The notes beneath the pieces are model-generated. The model saw only the letters and a list, made by a program, of their open reading frames with translations. It ran no database searches and was not told the DNA's origin. Made by a program: the position numbers and the translations under genes. Of a DNA stretch of 57,233 bases, positions 33,971 through 43,700 are shown one piece after another (position 1 is the first letter of the stretch; each line of letters begins with the position of its first letter). Source of the DNA: Lachnospiraceae bacterium (lineage in GTDB: Bacteria; Bacillota; Clostridia; Lachnospirales; Lachnospiraceae). The stretch covers positions 1 through 57,233 of the forward strand of contig CAADYR010000106.1 in assembly GCA_900753305.1 (NCBI GenBank), written 5' to 3'.

Positions 33971-34897
33971 ATGAAAAAAAGCCAAAATATAATATTACTG
34001 TTACTTATGACAGTATTGATGATATGTCTGGCAGGATGTGGCAAACAGCAAAATCAGGGAACTTCGGTAGAAATATCGTATCTGAATAAAAGTGAGACCC
34101 AAATTGTGACAGAGGAACATTATCTGGAGGGAGCTACCACAAAGGAAATGATCGTGGAAGTATTAACTCTGCTGTGTTCTGTACCCGAAAATAAGGAATT
34201 GAAAGCAACATTGTCAGGAGGCATCAATATCATTAATTATTCTCTGGAAGGAGAGCAGGTTACAGTTTCTCTGGGAGAAAAATATAAGGAATTGTCCAGA
34301 ACGACCGAAGTATTGACCAGAGCGGCACTGGTGCGCAGTCTTACGGAGATTCCCGGAGTTACATATGTTATGATCACTGTCGGTGGGGAACCGCTCACAG
34401 ATCTGGCAGGGAATGCGCTTGGAATCATGACGGCAGATATGTTTGTCGATAACGAAGGCGAGCAGATGAATTCCTATGAGAAAGTTACGATACGCCTCTA
34501 TTTTGCAAATGAATCAGGGGATAGTCTGATCCCAATCAATCGTGAACTGGTTCATAATATTGATGTATCTAACATTTCCATGGAGAAACTGATCGTAGAG
34601 CAGTTGATAGCAGGGCCGGCAAATGATGAGTCATATCCGACGATCAATCCACAAACAAAGCTTTTGGGAGTTACTGTTAAGGATGGGATCTGTTATGTAA
34701 ATCTGGACAGTTCATTTTTGACACCTGTAAATAATGTAACCAGTGATGTAACAATATACTCCATTGCAAATTCACTGGTAGAATTAAGTAATGTAAATAA
34801 AGTGCAGATATCAATAGATGGTAAGAAGGATATTAAATTTCGCGACAAATATAATCTGACTACAATTTTTGAAAGAAATCTGCAGCTTGTACAATAG
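33971..34897 (+). CDS. GerMN-domain lipoprotein
   Basis: A 308-aa secreted lipoprotein: signal and lipobox MICLAGC, then two GerMN domains (about 60-150 and 180-290; TRAALVRSLTEIPGVTYVMIT and TIYSIANSLVELSNVNKVQI are the characteristic helices). GerM of B. subtilis takes part in sporulation/germination, but GerMN lipoproteins are also found next to two-component systems (LpqB-like). I place the start at ATG 33971, which has GGAAAGG 10 nt upstream, instead of 33935 inside the kinase gene. It may act with the kinase at the cell surface. Confidence 0.85.
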   Translation: MKKSQNIILLLLMTVLMICLAGCGKQQNQGTSVEISYLNKSETQIVTEEHYLEGATTKEMIVEVLTLLCSVPENKELKATLSGGINIINYSLEGEQVTVSLGEKYKELSRTTEVLTRAALVRSLTEIPGVTYVMITVGGEPLTDLAGNALGIMTADMFVDNEGEQMNSYEKVTIRLYFANESGDSLIPINRELVHNIDVSNISMEKLIVEQLIAGPANDESYPTINPQTKLLGVTVKDGICYVNLDSSFLTPVNNVTSDVTIYSIANSLVELSNVNKVQISIDGKKDIKFRDKYNLTTIFERNLQLVQ

Positions 34898-34913
34898 AGG
34901 AAAAGAAAAATAA

Positions 34914-37136
34914 ATGAGAAGACCACTATGCTATTTGTGTATGGCATTTGTGGCTGCTGTTTTTATCATACTTAAGATACGACCGATGCTGGAACATGCG
35001 CTGCAGGAAGGAACAGAAGGCAGTGAGGTGACCTGGCAGGGTAAAGTAACAGCAAAAGAATATAAGAATGAAAGCCTGATTCTGTATCTTTATAAAGAGA
35101 ATGGAGAGGGCTTTCTGTGTTATATGGAAGATAACAGAGAGCCAAGGCTTGGAAGTACCATCATGGTAACAGGAAAGGTACAGAATTTCAAACAGGCCTC
35201 TAATCCTGGAGGATTTGACCAGGGAGAGTATTATCGTTTGCAGAAGATATACTGTCAGATGCGTCATGGAAGAATATTGGCGGAAAGTCAGGAGTATGAT
35301 ATCTGGAGGGAGAAACTGTATCAGTTACGCAGACATATGGAGAGAATCCTGGAGTCATATATGGATGAAAAGGATGCGTCCATTATGAAAGCAATGTTAC
35401 TTGGAAACAAAACCGAACTGGACAGGGACAGTAAACAGTTGTACCAAAAGAGCGGGATTGCTCATGTACTGGCTATTTCCGGGCTCCATATATCCATTCT
35501 GGGGATGGGCTTCTATGAATTACTGCGAAGAATCAGATGTCCAAGGGCTGCGGCAGCATGTACTGCTATCCTTTTCATGCTATCCTATGGACAAATGGTT
35601 GGGATGAGCAGTTCAGCATACAGGGCTATTTTTATGTTTGCCATGAAGATGGGAGCTGAATTATTACATCGGACCTATGATATGTTGACGGCACTTGCGC
35701 TTGCCGCTGTAGGGATTTTGCTTGAACAGCCGCTATATTTGTATCAGGCAGGCTTTTTGTTGTCTTTTGGGGCAATTATTGGCATTGGATGTATGCTGGA
35801 AGTGATAAAAACAGATATGACACAAGTGTCATTTAATAACAGAACGGATACGACCATACAATATTGGAGAAAGAAGGTAAGGAGCAAACTACAGGAGGGG
35901 ATTAGCGTTAGCTTAAGTATATTTACAGTGCATTTTCCAATTATGCTTATGTTTTATTATGAGTTTCCCATATATTCTTTTATCCTGAATCTGTTGATCA
36001 TTCCGGCGATGGGACTTGTAATGGTATCGGGATTAGCCTGCGTGATCTGCGGAGGAATGGTAACAGGTGCAGGACAGGGGATTGCACAGTTAGCGGCAGG
36101 AGGCTGCCATGTTTTGTTGTTCCTGTTTGAAAGGCTGTGTGAATATTCTTTGATTTTGCCGGAAGCTTCGTGGATAACAGGCAGACCGGAGAATTGGAGG
36201 ATCATAGTCTTTTATGTGATGATGTTGTTACTTTGGTTTCTGCATCGCACAAAGAATATGAAGGCAGGAAGAATCTGTATGCCTATGTGGCTCAAAATGA
36301 CATGGATTCTGGCATCGGTTATCATGTTGACGGGAAAGACATATGGCAATTTGGAGGTTGTCATGTTGGATGTAGGGCAGGGGGATGGTATCTGGATAGA
36401 GACAGATAATGGTTCCCATTACCTGATCGATGCGGGTTCGACTTCACAGAATGGATTGGGAGAATATACACTGATTCCTTTTTTGAAATATATGGGAACA
36501 GATGTGATCAATGCGGTATTTTTAACACATTTGGATGAGGATCATATATCGGGTATCAGAGAATTGCTGGAGGATAGTCAGGGAATCCGGATACGACAGC
36601 TTGTGGTTGCGCAGGCAGTTGTCAGAGACGAAGTATATGAACAATTGATGGAACTGTGTCGTGACAGGCAGATTCCTGTTAAGTATGTACAGACGGGAGA
36701 TCGGATACAGGCAGGTACGGTACAAATGGAAGTACTGCATCCGAGCGCTTCCTATGATGCAGGAGATAAGAATGCAGCATCTTTGGTCATGAAACTGGAA
36801 TATGGAGATTTTCATGCACTTTTTACAGGTGATGTAGGACTGGATGGAGAACAGAGGGTAAGGGAGCAGTTAGGCAAAGATTGGAAATGTCATTTGTACA
36901 AGGCAGCCCATCATGGCTCTAAATACTCTAATTCACAGCAATTGCTGGAACAGTTAAAACCGCAGGTGGCAGTCATATCCTGTGGAGAAAATAACAGTTA
37001 CGGACATCCTCATACGGAAGTTCTGGAACGGTTGGAAAGGACAGGAAGCAAAGTATTTCGAACAGATCAGAGCGGGGCTGTTATGATAAAAATATCAAAG
37101 GACAGGGTAAGGATGCAAAGCTATGCAGAGAAATAA
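34914..37136 (+). CDS. comEC: ComEC/Rec2 DNA-uptake channel
   Basis: A 740-aa membrane protein that forms the channel for single-stranded DNA in natural transformation. An N-terminal OB-like region (about 30-110), the Competence membrane core with many helices (about 140-440; HVLAISGLHISILGMGFYELL is the signature) and a C-terminal metallo-beta-lactamase-like domain (about 480-735) are present. The latter has VMLDVGQGDGIWI, THLDEDHISG with the metal ligands, FTGDVG and AAHHGSKYSN, consistent with an active nuclease. All parts are intact, so the uptake channel is probably functional. Confidence 0.96.
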   Translation: MRRPLCYLCMAFVAAVFIILKIRPMLEHALQEGTEGSEVTWQGKVTAKEYKNESLILYLYKENGEGFLCYMEDNREPRLGSTIMVTGKVQNFKQASNPGGFDQGEYYRLQKIYCQMRHGRILAESQEYDIWREKLYQLRRHMERILESYMDEKDASIMKAMLLGNKTELDRDSKQLYQKSGIAHVLAISGLHISILGMGFYELLRRIRCPRAAAACTAILFMLSYGQMVGMSSSAYRAIFMFAMKMGAELLHRTYDMLTALALAAVGILLEQPLYLYQAGFLLSFGAIIGIGCMLEVIKTDMTQVSFNNRTDTTIQYWRKKVRSKLQEGISVSLSIFTVHFPIMLMFYYEFPIYSFILNLLIIPAMGLVMVSGLACVICGGMVTGAGQGIAQLAAGGCHVLLFLFERLCEYSLILPEASWITGRPENWRIIVFYVMMLLLWFLHRTKNMKAGRICMPMWLKMTWILASVIMLTGKTYGNLEVVMLDVGQGDGIWIETDNGSHYLIDAGSTSQNGLGEYTLIPFLKYMGTDVINAVFLTHLDEDHISGIRELLEDSQGIRIRQLVVAQAVVRDEVYEQLMELCRDRQIPVKYVQTGDRIQAGTVQMEVLHPSASYDAGDKNAASLVMKLEYGDFHALFTGDVGLDGEQRVREQLGKDWKCHLYKAAHHGSKYSNSQQLLEQLKPQVAVISCGENNSYGHPHTEVLERLERTGSKVFRTDQSGAVMIKISKDRVRMQSYAEK

Positions 37137-37238
37137 AGCGGCTTGCCTCACGTTGACACACGGTCGCATTTGTGGGAAAATAGTGTGAAAAGAAGTGCCT
37201 GAAGGTTTGCAGGTTACGGAAAGGTATAATAGATAAAT

Positions 37239-38219
37239 ATGAAGAGGGTAATACAGGATATTAAAGAAGGAACATTTAGTCATGTATATCTGTTATATGG
37301 AGAAGAAGCATATCTGCGTAAACAGTATCGGGATAAGTTAAAAGATGCATTAGTCTCACCGGAGGATACAATGAATTGCAGTATATATTCCGGTAAGGAT
37401 ATTAATGTGAATGAAGTGATAGATATGGCTGGAACGATGCCTTTTTTTGCAGAACGCAGGGTCATTGTCATTGAGAACAGCGGCTGGATGAAGTCTGGAA
37501 ATGAGAGAATGGCGGATTTTGTAAAAAATGTTCCGGAAACGACTTATATGATCTTTGTAGAAGAAGAGGTTGACAAACGCAACAAACTGTTCAAAGCAGT
37601 AACTTCCAATGGATATGCGGCGATATGTGACATTCAGGATGAAGCTACATTGAAGAAATGGATCATGGGACTTCTGAAGAAGGAAAACAAGCTGATCACA
37701 GCAGATGCCCTGAATCTTCTGATTGACAGAACAGGTACTGATATGGAGAATATCAGGCATGAAGTAGAGAAACTGATCTGTTATAAATATGAAGAAGAGG
37801 GAATCACTGTACAGGATGTGGAAGAGCTGTGCACAGTCAGAGTCCAGAATAAAATATTTGATATGGTCGAGGCAGTAGCTGATAAGAAACAGAAACAGGC
37901 ATTAGATTTGTATTATGACCTGTTGGCGTTAAAAGAAGCACCACTTAAAATACTGTCCCTGATCGCCAGACAGTTCAATATCCTGCTTCAGGTACGAGAA
38001 ATGAAAGCGAAAGGTTATGACGATAATACCATAGCCCAGAAAACAGGATTGAATGCTTATTTCCTGAAAAAGAAATATATTCCGCAGGCAATGAGATTCC
38101 GTCAGGAACAGTTGGCATCAGCATTAAATGATTGCGTGCAGGCAGATGAAGACGTGAAAACAGGAAGAATGAGCGATCTTATGAGTGTAGAGCTTATTAT
38201 AGTTGGATTAAGTATGTAG
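37239..38219 (+). CDS. holA: DNA polymerase III delta subunit
   Basis: A 326-aa clamp-loader subunit that opens the beta sliding clamp. The N-terminal VYLLYGEEAYLRKQYRDKL and the interaction stretch TMPFFAERRVIVIENSGWM match the family, and the C-terminal helical collar is present. The spacer from comEC is about 100 nt; GGAAAGG lies 14 nt before ATG 37239, longer than usual. The order comEC-holA is common in Firmicutes. Confidence 0.94.
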   Translation: MKRVIQDIKEGTFSHVYLLYGEEAYLRKQYRDKLKDALVSPEDTMNCSIYSGKDINVNEVIDMAGTMPFFAERRVIVIENSGWMKSGNERMADFVKNVPETTYMIFVEEEVDKRNKLFKAVTSNGYAAICDIQDEATLKKWIMGLLKKENKLITADALNLLIDRTGTDMENIRHEVEKLICYKYEEEGITVQDVEELCTVRVQNKIFDMVEAVADKKQKQALDLYYDLLALKEAPLKILSLIARQFNILLQVREMKAKGYDDNTIAQKTGLNAYFLKKKYIPQAMRFRQEQLASALNDCVQADEDVKTGRMSDLMSVELIIVGLSM

Positions 38220-38233
38220 AGGAGTGATAAGAG

Positions 38234-38407
38234 ATGATACCAAAGGACCCGATTATGTTATTAAGTTTTGTTAATTTGAAATTGCGTGATTTTTACAGCA
38301 GTCTGGATGCATTATGTGATGATCTGGATGTGGACAAAAAGGATATTGTCGATAAATTAAGTGCAATTGATTATCATTATGATGAACAGAGAAATCAGTT
38401 CGTATAA
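38234..38407 (+). CDS. DUF4250 family small protein
   Basis: A 57-aa protein: MIPKDPIMLLSFVNLKLRDF, then an acidic helix (SLDALCDDLDVDKKDIVDKL) and the end YHYDEQRNQFV. This is the complete DUF4250 pattern. GGAG lies 9 nt before ATG 38234. It starts 15 nt after holA, so it is probably the last gene of the comEA-comEC-holA transcript. Function unknown. Confidence 0.85.
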   Translation: MIPKDPIMLLSFVNLKLRDFYSSLDALCDDLDVDKKDIVDKLSAIDYHYDEQRNQFV

Positions 38408-38421
38408 CAGGCATTAAAAAG

Positions 38422-38462
38422 GAAGCTATGAACATCATTCGTAAGGTGATGTTCATAGCTTC
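38422..38462. terminator. Bidirectional terminator after DUF4250
   Basis: Perfect 16-bp stem GAAGCTATGAACATCA (38422-38437)/TGATGTTCATAGCTTC (38447-38462), 9-nt loop, moderate T tail. It separates the competence operon from the convergent ABC exporter genes. Confidence 0.85.
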
Positions 38463-38477
38463 TTTGTATATAAGTGA

Positions 38478-40268
38478 CTAATTCTGATTTAGAAAATCAT
38501 ATTGTGACATGAAAAGCTTATAGTATTCTCCCTGCTTTGCAAGCAGTTCCTCATGGGTTCCGCGCTCCAGAATATTACCCTTATCCACATACATGATGCA
38601 GTTCGCATTTTTGATCGTGGATAATCTGTGGGCAATGATAAAGGAAGTACGACCTTCCAATAGTCTATTCAGCCCCTTTTGTAGAAGAATTTCCGTTTCG
38701 GTATCAATACTGGAAGTGGCTTCATCCAGTATCAGAATAGCAGGATTCTCCAATAAGGCTCTGGCGAAACTGATCAATTGCCGCTGCCCTGCGGAGAGAC
38801 GGCTTCCTCGTTCATTTACCTGTGTCTGGTAGCCGTGTTCCATCTCCATAATGAAATCATGAGCGCACACTGTCTTGGCAGCGGCAATGACTTCCTCATC
38901 GGTTGCATTCAGATTACCATAACGTATGTTATCCATGATCGTACCGGAGAAGATGAAGCTGTCCTGCATCATAATACCCATCTGTTTGCGTAAAGAAGCT
39001 AATGTGACTTTGGAAATATCTGTGCCGTCTATTGTAATCGTACCGGAATCTACATTATAGAAACGGCTGATCAGATTCACAATAGTGGATTTACCGGCAC
39101 CGGTGGGACCTACGATAGCATAAGTATCACCGGGTTTGGCAGTAAAGTTTACTTTATTAAGGACCTGTACGCCATCTTCATAACTGAAACATACATCATG
39201 GAAGGTAACTTCTCCTTTGATAGGCGGCATTGGAACAGCATCTGGTGCATCTTTGACTTGCACGGGCTCATCAATTGTTTCAAAGATACGTTCCAGATAG
39301 GCAATTGCAGTCAACAGGGAGTTATAAAAAGACGCCAGTGTATTGATTGGTTCCCAGAATCTCGAAATATAGGAAGAGAAAGCAATCAGCACACCAACGG
39401 TTACACCGTATAATTCTCCTGAAATCCAGCTAATGCCTATCACATAGATAAATGCTGTTGTAATTGTAGAGATAGCATCAATACATGGCCACATCAGGAA
39501 ATTATATTTTACAGCAGTCATCCAGGCATCACGATAATTACCGCTGAGACGGTTGAAAATAGAAGTATTTTCATTTTCACGGACAAAGGACTGAGTAACA
39601 CGGATACCATTGATACTTTCAGCAATATAGGCAGTCAGATTGGACTGTTTATTACTTTGGATCTGCCATGCACTGCGCTGCCTTTTCTTTACAGCGATAA
39701 TAACGGCTGCCAGAATCGGCAGACCACACAGACAGATCAGCGTGAGTCTCACATGGATCGTAAGCATGAAAATCAGGATGAAGATCAGGTTGCACATATC
39801 TGTAATGGTGTTAATGATACCATTTGAGAGCAGGTCACTTAAACTGTTTACATAATTTACGACACGCACCTGTATTTTGCCATGTGGTCTTTCGTCATAA
39901 TAAGAGAAAGGAAGTTCCTGCAAATGACAGAAAATATCGCTTCTTAACTGATGTACGATCTCCTGACCGATCCGGCTTGTAATACGGATCTTATAGCGGA
40001 TGCAGATACAGGAGTAAAGGACGATCACTACAGTTGCTACAGTAATACGTATGATCGCATGAACATCTCTGGCTGGTATGTAGTCATCCATGATCTTCAT
40101 AATAAATGTTGGAAAAAGCATGGTCAGTGCAGAGGAAGAAAGCATCAGGAACAATGCCAGTGCCAATTGTCCTTTATAAGGACGTACATAAGTAAAAAGG
40201 CGTTTTAACTGGTTAATGTCAAATTTATCTTCCATGACTTCATCAATATCATATTTATTTCTAGCCAT
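38478..40268 (-). CDS. ABC exporter half-transporter, catalytic-site subunit
   Basis: A 596-aa fused membrane/ATPase protein (six helices in about 1-320, ATPase about 350-590). Walker A is GPTGAGKST, signature LSAGQRQL, Walker B ILILDEATSSID with the catalytic Glu and the H-loop His (IIAHRLST), so this subunit carries the competent catalytic residues. The start is ATG at 40268, with GGAGG 5 nt before it and an 8-bp overlap with the preceding gene; the longer frame upstream has no ribosome binding site. It works with the 591-aa partner as a heterodimer, probably exporting drugs, lipids or peptides. Confidence 0.93.
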   Translation of the reverse strand: MARNKYDIDEVMEDKFDINQLKRLFTYVRPYKGQLALALFLMLSSSALTMLFPTFIMKIMDDYIPARDVHAIIRITVATVVIVLYSCICIRYKIRITSRIGQEIVHQLRSDIFCHLQELPFSYYDERPHGKIQVRVVNYVNSLSDLLSNGIINTITDMCNLIFILIFMLTIHVRLTLICLCGLPILAAVIIAVKKRQRSAWQIQSNKQSNLTAYIAESINGIRVTQSFVRENENTSIFNRLSGNYRDAWMTAVKYNFLMWPCIDAISTITTAFIYVIGISWISGELYGVTVGVLIAFSSYISRFWEPINTLASFYNSLLTAIAYLERIFETIDEPVQVKDAPDAVPMPPIKGEVTFHDVCFSYEDGVQVLNKVNFTAKPGDTYAIVGPTGAGKSTIVNLISRFYNVDSGTITIDGTDISKVTLASLRKQMGIMMQDSFIFSGTIMDNIRYGNLNATDEEVIAAAKTVCAHDFIMEMEHGYQTQVNERGSRLSAGQRQLISFARALLENPAILILDEATSSIDTETEILLQKGLNRLLEGRTSFIIAHRLSTIKNANCIMYVDKGNILERGTHEELLAKQGEYYKLFMSQYDFLNQN

Positions 40269-42036
40269 GATAACCTCCATTTCCGGGTGTAGAGGATTGC
40301 TGCCCGATATATTGCTCATATTCGCCATATTGATGACGGAAAACAGTAGCATAATAACCATTTTGGGCGAGAAGTTCATCGTGTGTACCCTGTTCCACGA
40401 TACGTCCTTCATTCAGAACCAGAATGACATCGGAATCCTTGATAGAGGATATTCTGTATGCTACTACAAAAATCGTACATTTATGGTCAATAGAACTTAA
40501 TTGTTTCTGGATATAGCTTTCTGTTTCCATGTCTACGGCAGAAGTGGTATCGTCCAGTATCAGAATAGAAGGATCTTTTAAAAGAGCCCTTGCCAGAGAG
40601 ATACGCTGTTTCTGACCGCCGGAAAGTCCTACACCACGTTCACCGACTATTGTATCATACCCATCAGGCATGGCCTGGATAAAGGAGTCTGCATCAGCCA
40701 TAATGGCCACTTTTTTTACTTCTTCAAAAGGACAGTCAGGGCGGCTGTAGGCGATGTTACCTTCTACGGTGTCTGAGAAAAGGAATACATCCTGCATTGC
40801 CATGCCAATATTGGCACGCAGATTATACAGATCGAGATCCTTGACATTAATACCATCCACAAGAACTTCACCATCAGTTACGTCATAGAAACGGCATAAC
40901 AGATTCATGATCGTTGATTTGCCTGAGCCGGTAGAACCCAGAATACCAACAGTCTGTCCACTTTTAATGTGGAAGCTGACATTATGAATGATATCTTCGT
41001 CGTCGGCACTGTAAGATACATTGCGAAATTCCACTTCGCCTGTAAGCTGTTTCTTTTCAATACCGCTTACCGGTCGTTTAACGTTGGGTTCTTCGCTGTA
41101 GGTAGCATATATTTTCTCTACAGAAGTAGTAAAACGCTGAATATCATTGATCCTCCATCCAATCTGGCGAAGCGGATTCATGAGCATCCACAGATATCCG
41201 TTGATCGTAACGTAATTACCCAGGGTCATAGTTCCCTGTATAACCATGATACTGCCCACCAGCATTAAAATAACAGTAAGCATGTTGGACAGAAATTCAA
41301 ATAATGGTACGTATTTTGTCCAGATTTCAGAGGCGGCAAGTTCTGCATCGCGGTAGGCATCGTTTTCTTTATTAAATTTGGAAATTTCATAGTCCTCTTT
41401 GGAAAATGCCTTTACCACACGATTGCCGCTGACATTCTCCTGCACGAAAGTATTCAGAGAGGAGAACTGTTCGCGGATATGTTGGAATCTGGGACGGCCT
41501 TCCTTCGTTTGGCAGAATGTGACTGCAGCCGCAAAAGGAAGGATGATGCACATGCACAGTGCAAGCTGCCAACTGACAGTGAAGATCATGATTAGTGCAA
41601 AGAAAAACAGAAAAATGTTCTCATACACCTGATAAATAACAAATGCTACGAAATGACGGATCGCATCCATATCACCTGTCTGGCGGCTTAGCAGGTCGCC
41701 GGTACGCTTCTTATTATAGAAAGCAAAATCTTCCTGAAGAAGCTTGCGGTATACAGTATCGCGCATGGAATAAAGGACATCCTGGGAACATGTCTCAAAA
41801 ATGACCTGGGACCAGTAACGGAATATACCGCGGATGATCGTAATAATGATCAGCAGTGCAATGAGTTTCGGGAGAAGTTCATACTGTCCCCCTGTGATAA
41901 CGTCATCTACGATAGCACCTGATACGATAGGCTTTACAATAGCAAGTACAGAGATGATCGTTACGAGCACAAGTCCGAATAACATTTTATGGTTATGCCT
42001 TTTGAGAAAAGAATAGAACCACTGAAAAGCAGTCAT
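40261..42036 (-). CDS. ABC exporter half-transporter, degenerate-site subunit
   Basis: A 591-aa partner of the exporter encoded downstream on the same strand. Walker A GSTGSGKST and signature LSGGQKQR are canonical, but Walker B reads ILILDDTTSAVD, with Asp in place of the catalytic Glu, and the H-loop has Tyr (VVAYRIS) in place of His. That is the degenerate-site pattern of heterodimers such as TM287/288 and LmrCD. Its last 8 bp overlap the next gene, so translation is coupled. The 281-bp upstream region to 42318 is AT-rich with no further gene. Confidence 0.93.
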   Translation of the reverse strand: MTAFQWFYSFLKRHNHKMLFGLVLVTIISVLAIVKPIVSGAIVDDVITGGQYELLPKLIALLIIITIIRGIFRYWSQVIFETCSQDVLYSMRDTVYRKLLQEDFAFYNKKRTGDLLSRQTGDMDAIRHFVAFVIYQVYENIFLFFFALIMIFTVSWQLALCMCIILPFAAAVTFCQTKEGRPRFQHIREQFSSLNTFVQENVSGNRVVKAFSKEDYEISKFNKENDAYRDAELAASEIWTKYVPLFEFLSNMLTVILMLVGSIMVIQGTMTLGNYVTINGYLWMLMNPLRQIGWRINDIQRFTTSVEKIYATYSEEPNVKRPVSGIEKKQLTGEVEFRNVSYSADDEDIIHNVSFHIKSGQTVGILGSTGSGKSTIMNLLCRFYDVTDGEVLVDGINVKDLDLYNLRANIGMAMQDVFLFSDTVEGNIAYSRPDCPFEEVKKVAIMADADSFIQAMPDGYDTIVGERGVGLSGGQKQRISLARALLKDPSILILDDTTSAVDMETESYIQKQLSSIDHKCTIFVVAYRISSIKDSDVILVLNEGRIVEQGTHDELLAQNGYYATVFRHQYGEYEQYIGQQSSTPGNGGYHG

Positions 42037-42317
42037 AAAAGTAACCCCTTACCTTTCTTGAATTGTTTACAAATGTATATTTATTATAGTAAAAAAAGTG
42101 ACAATTAGGAAGTCAAAAAGTAGTACATTTTAATGCATTAATAGCCATTTCCTATTCACAATGGAAAAAAATGAGTGTTGCATTCCGAACGTTTGTATGG
42201 TATATTATAACAAACAAATATTCAGAACACAAGTTCTGAATAAAAAGATCAGAAAATATTTGCATGGAATGTAACATTTTGAAACGGTTGCAGATCAGGA
42301 AAGGTTTGATAAGTAAT

Positions 42318-43700
42318 ATGGACCGGACAGGTAATGGGATCACGATAGAAACATTTGCACCAAAGAAACAGACAGTTATGGAGAAACTGGAGATATTAAG
42401 TGATGCGGCTAAATATGACGTATCCTGTACAAGTTCAGGAGTGGACCGTAAGGGAAATGGCACAGATATGGGTAATTGTATCTCTGCGGGGATTTGCCAT
42501 AGTTTCTCGGCTGATGGCAGATGTATTTCTCTTTTGAAGATATTGTTATCGAATGAATGTATTTATGATTGTAAATATTGTCTGAATCGACGCAGCAATG
42601 ATGTACCCCGTGCAACCTTTACTCCTGATGAAATCTGTGAACTGACGATGAATTTTTATAGGCGTAATTATATAGAAGGACTGTTTTTGAGTTCAGGAAT
42701 CGTGGGGAATCCTGATATGACCATGGAACTGATCTATCAGACAATACGCAAATTACGGGAGGTATACCGCTTTAGAGGATATATCCATGTAAAGGGGATT
42801 CCGGGGGCAGATCCTTTGCTGATACAGAAAACAGGATTTCTTGCAGACAGAATGAGTGTAAATCTGGAACTTCCTACGGCGGATGGGTTGAAGAAGCTGG
42901 CGCCTAATAAGCATAGAAAGAATATCCTTACACCAATGCGGCAGATACAGCAGGGAATCATACAGGGACAGAATGAAGTAGCAATATATCGTCATGCACC
43001 GCATTTTGTACCTGCAGGGCAGTCTACGCAGATGATCATTGGTGCAACACTGGAGAGTGATTATCAGATTATGTCCGTAGCGCAGGGGCTTTATGATAAA
43101 TTTGCATTAAAGAGGGTATTCTACTCTGCCTATGTCAGCATTAATGAGGATAAGGAACTGCCTGCGCTGCATACAGGAACTCCTCTGCTGAGGGAACACA
43201 GGTTATATCAGGCAGACTGGCTGATGAGATTCTATCAATTCAGGGCAGAAGAACTGCTGAATGAGCACAGACCCAACTTTAATATATTGCTGGATCCCAA
43301 ATGTGACTGGGCATTGCAGCATTTAGAACAGTTTCCTGTGGAAATAAACAGGGCAGATTATCATATGCTGCTTCGCGTACCGGGAATAGGGGTCAACAGT
43401 GCCAGAAGAATCTGTGGAGCCAGGAGAACAGCAGTACTTACTTTTGAAGACTTGAAGAAGATAGGGGTTGTCCTTAAAAGAGCACTTTATTTTATTACCT
43501 GCAGCGGACGTATGATGTACCATACCAAAATGGATGAGAATTATATAACACGAAATCTGCTTTCAGTACATGAGAGACTTCCTTTTGACAGAGATGGTGT
43601 CACTTACAGGCAACTGTCCCTGTTCGATGACAGTGAAGAGCAGCTCAGGGTATTCAGACAGGAAACAGCCACCGGAGTACAGAAGCGGGAGGTGAGTTAA
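42318..43700 (+). CDS. Putative DNA-modification/repair radical SAM protein
   Basis: A 460-aa protein of the TIGR03916 type. It has the radical SAM iron-sulfur motif CIYDCKYC (CxxxCxxC), a long middle barrel (HVKGIPGADPLLIQKTGF) and a C-terminal helix-hairpin-helix (LLRVPGIGVNSARRICGAR), which suggests contact with DNA. The reaction is unknown. The start is uncertain: ATG 42318 has AGGAAAGG 13 nt upstream, ATG 42264 none. It overlaps the next gene by 1 nt (TAATG) in a conserved pair. Confidence 0.88.
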   Translation: MDRTGNGITIETFAPKKQTVMEKLEILSDAAKYDVSCTSSGVDRKGNGTDMGNCISAGICHSFSADGRCISLLKILLSNECIYDCKYCLNRRSNDVPRATFTPDEICELTMNFYRRNYIEGLFLSSGIVGNPDMTMELIYQTIRKLREVYRFRGYIHVKGIPGADPLLIQKTGFLADRMSVNLELPTADGLKKLAPNKHRKNILTPMRQIQQGIIQGQNEVAIYRHAPHFVPAGQSTQMIIGATLESDYQIMSVAQGLYDKFALKRVFYSAYVSINEDKELPALHTGTPLLREHRLYQADWLMRFYQFRAEELLNEHRPNFNILLDPKCDWALQHLEQFPVEINRADYHMLLRVPGIGVNSARRICGARRTAVLTFEDLKKIGVVLKRALYFITCSGRMMYHTKMDENYITRNLLSVHERLPFDRDGVTYRQLSLFDDSEEQLRVFRQETATGVQKREVS

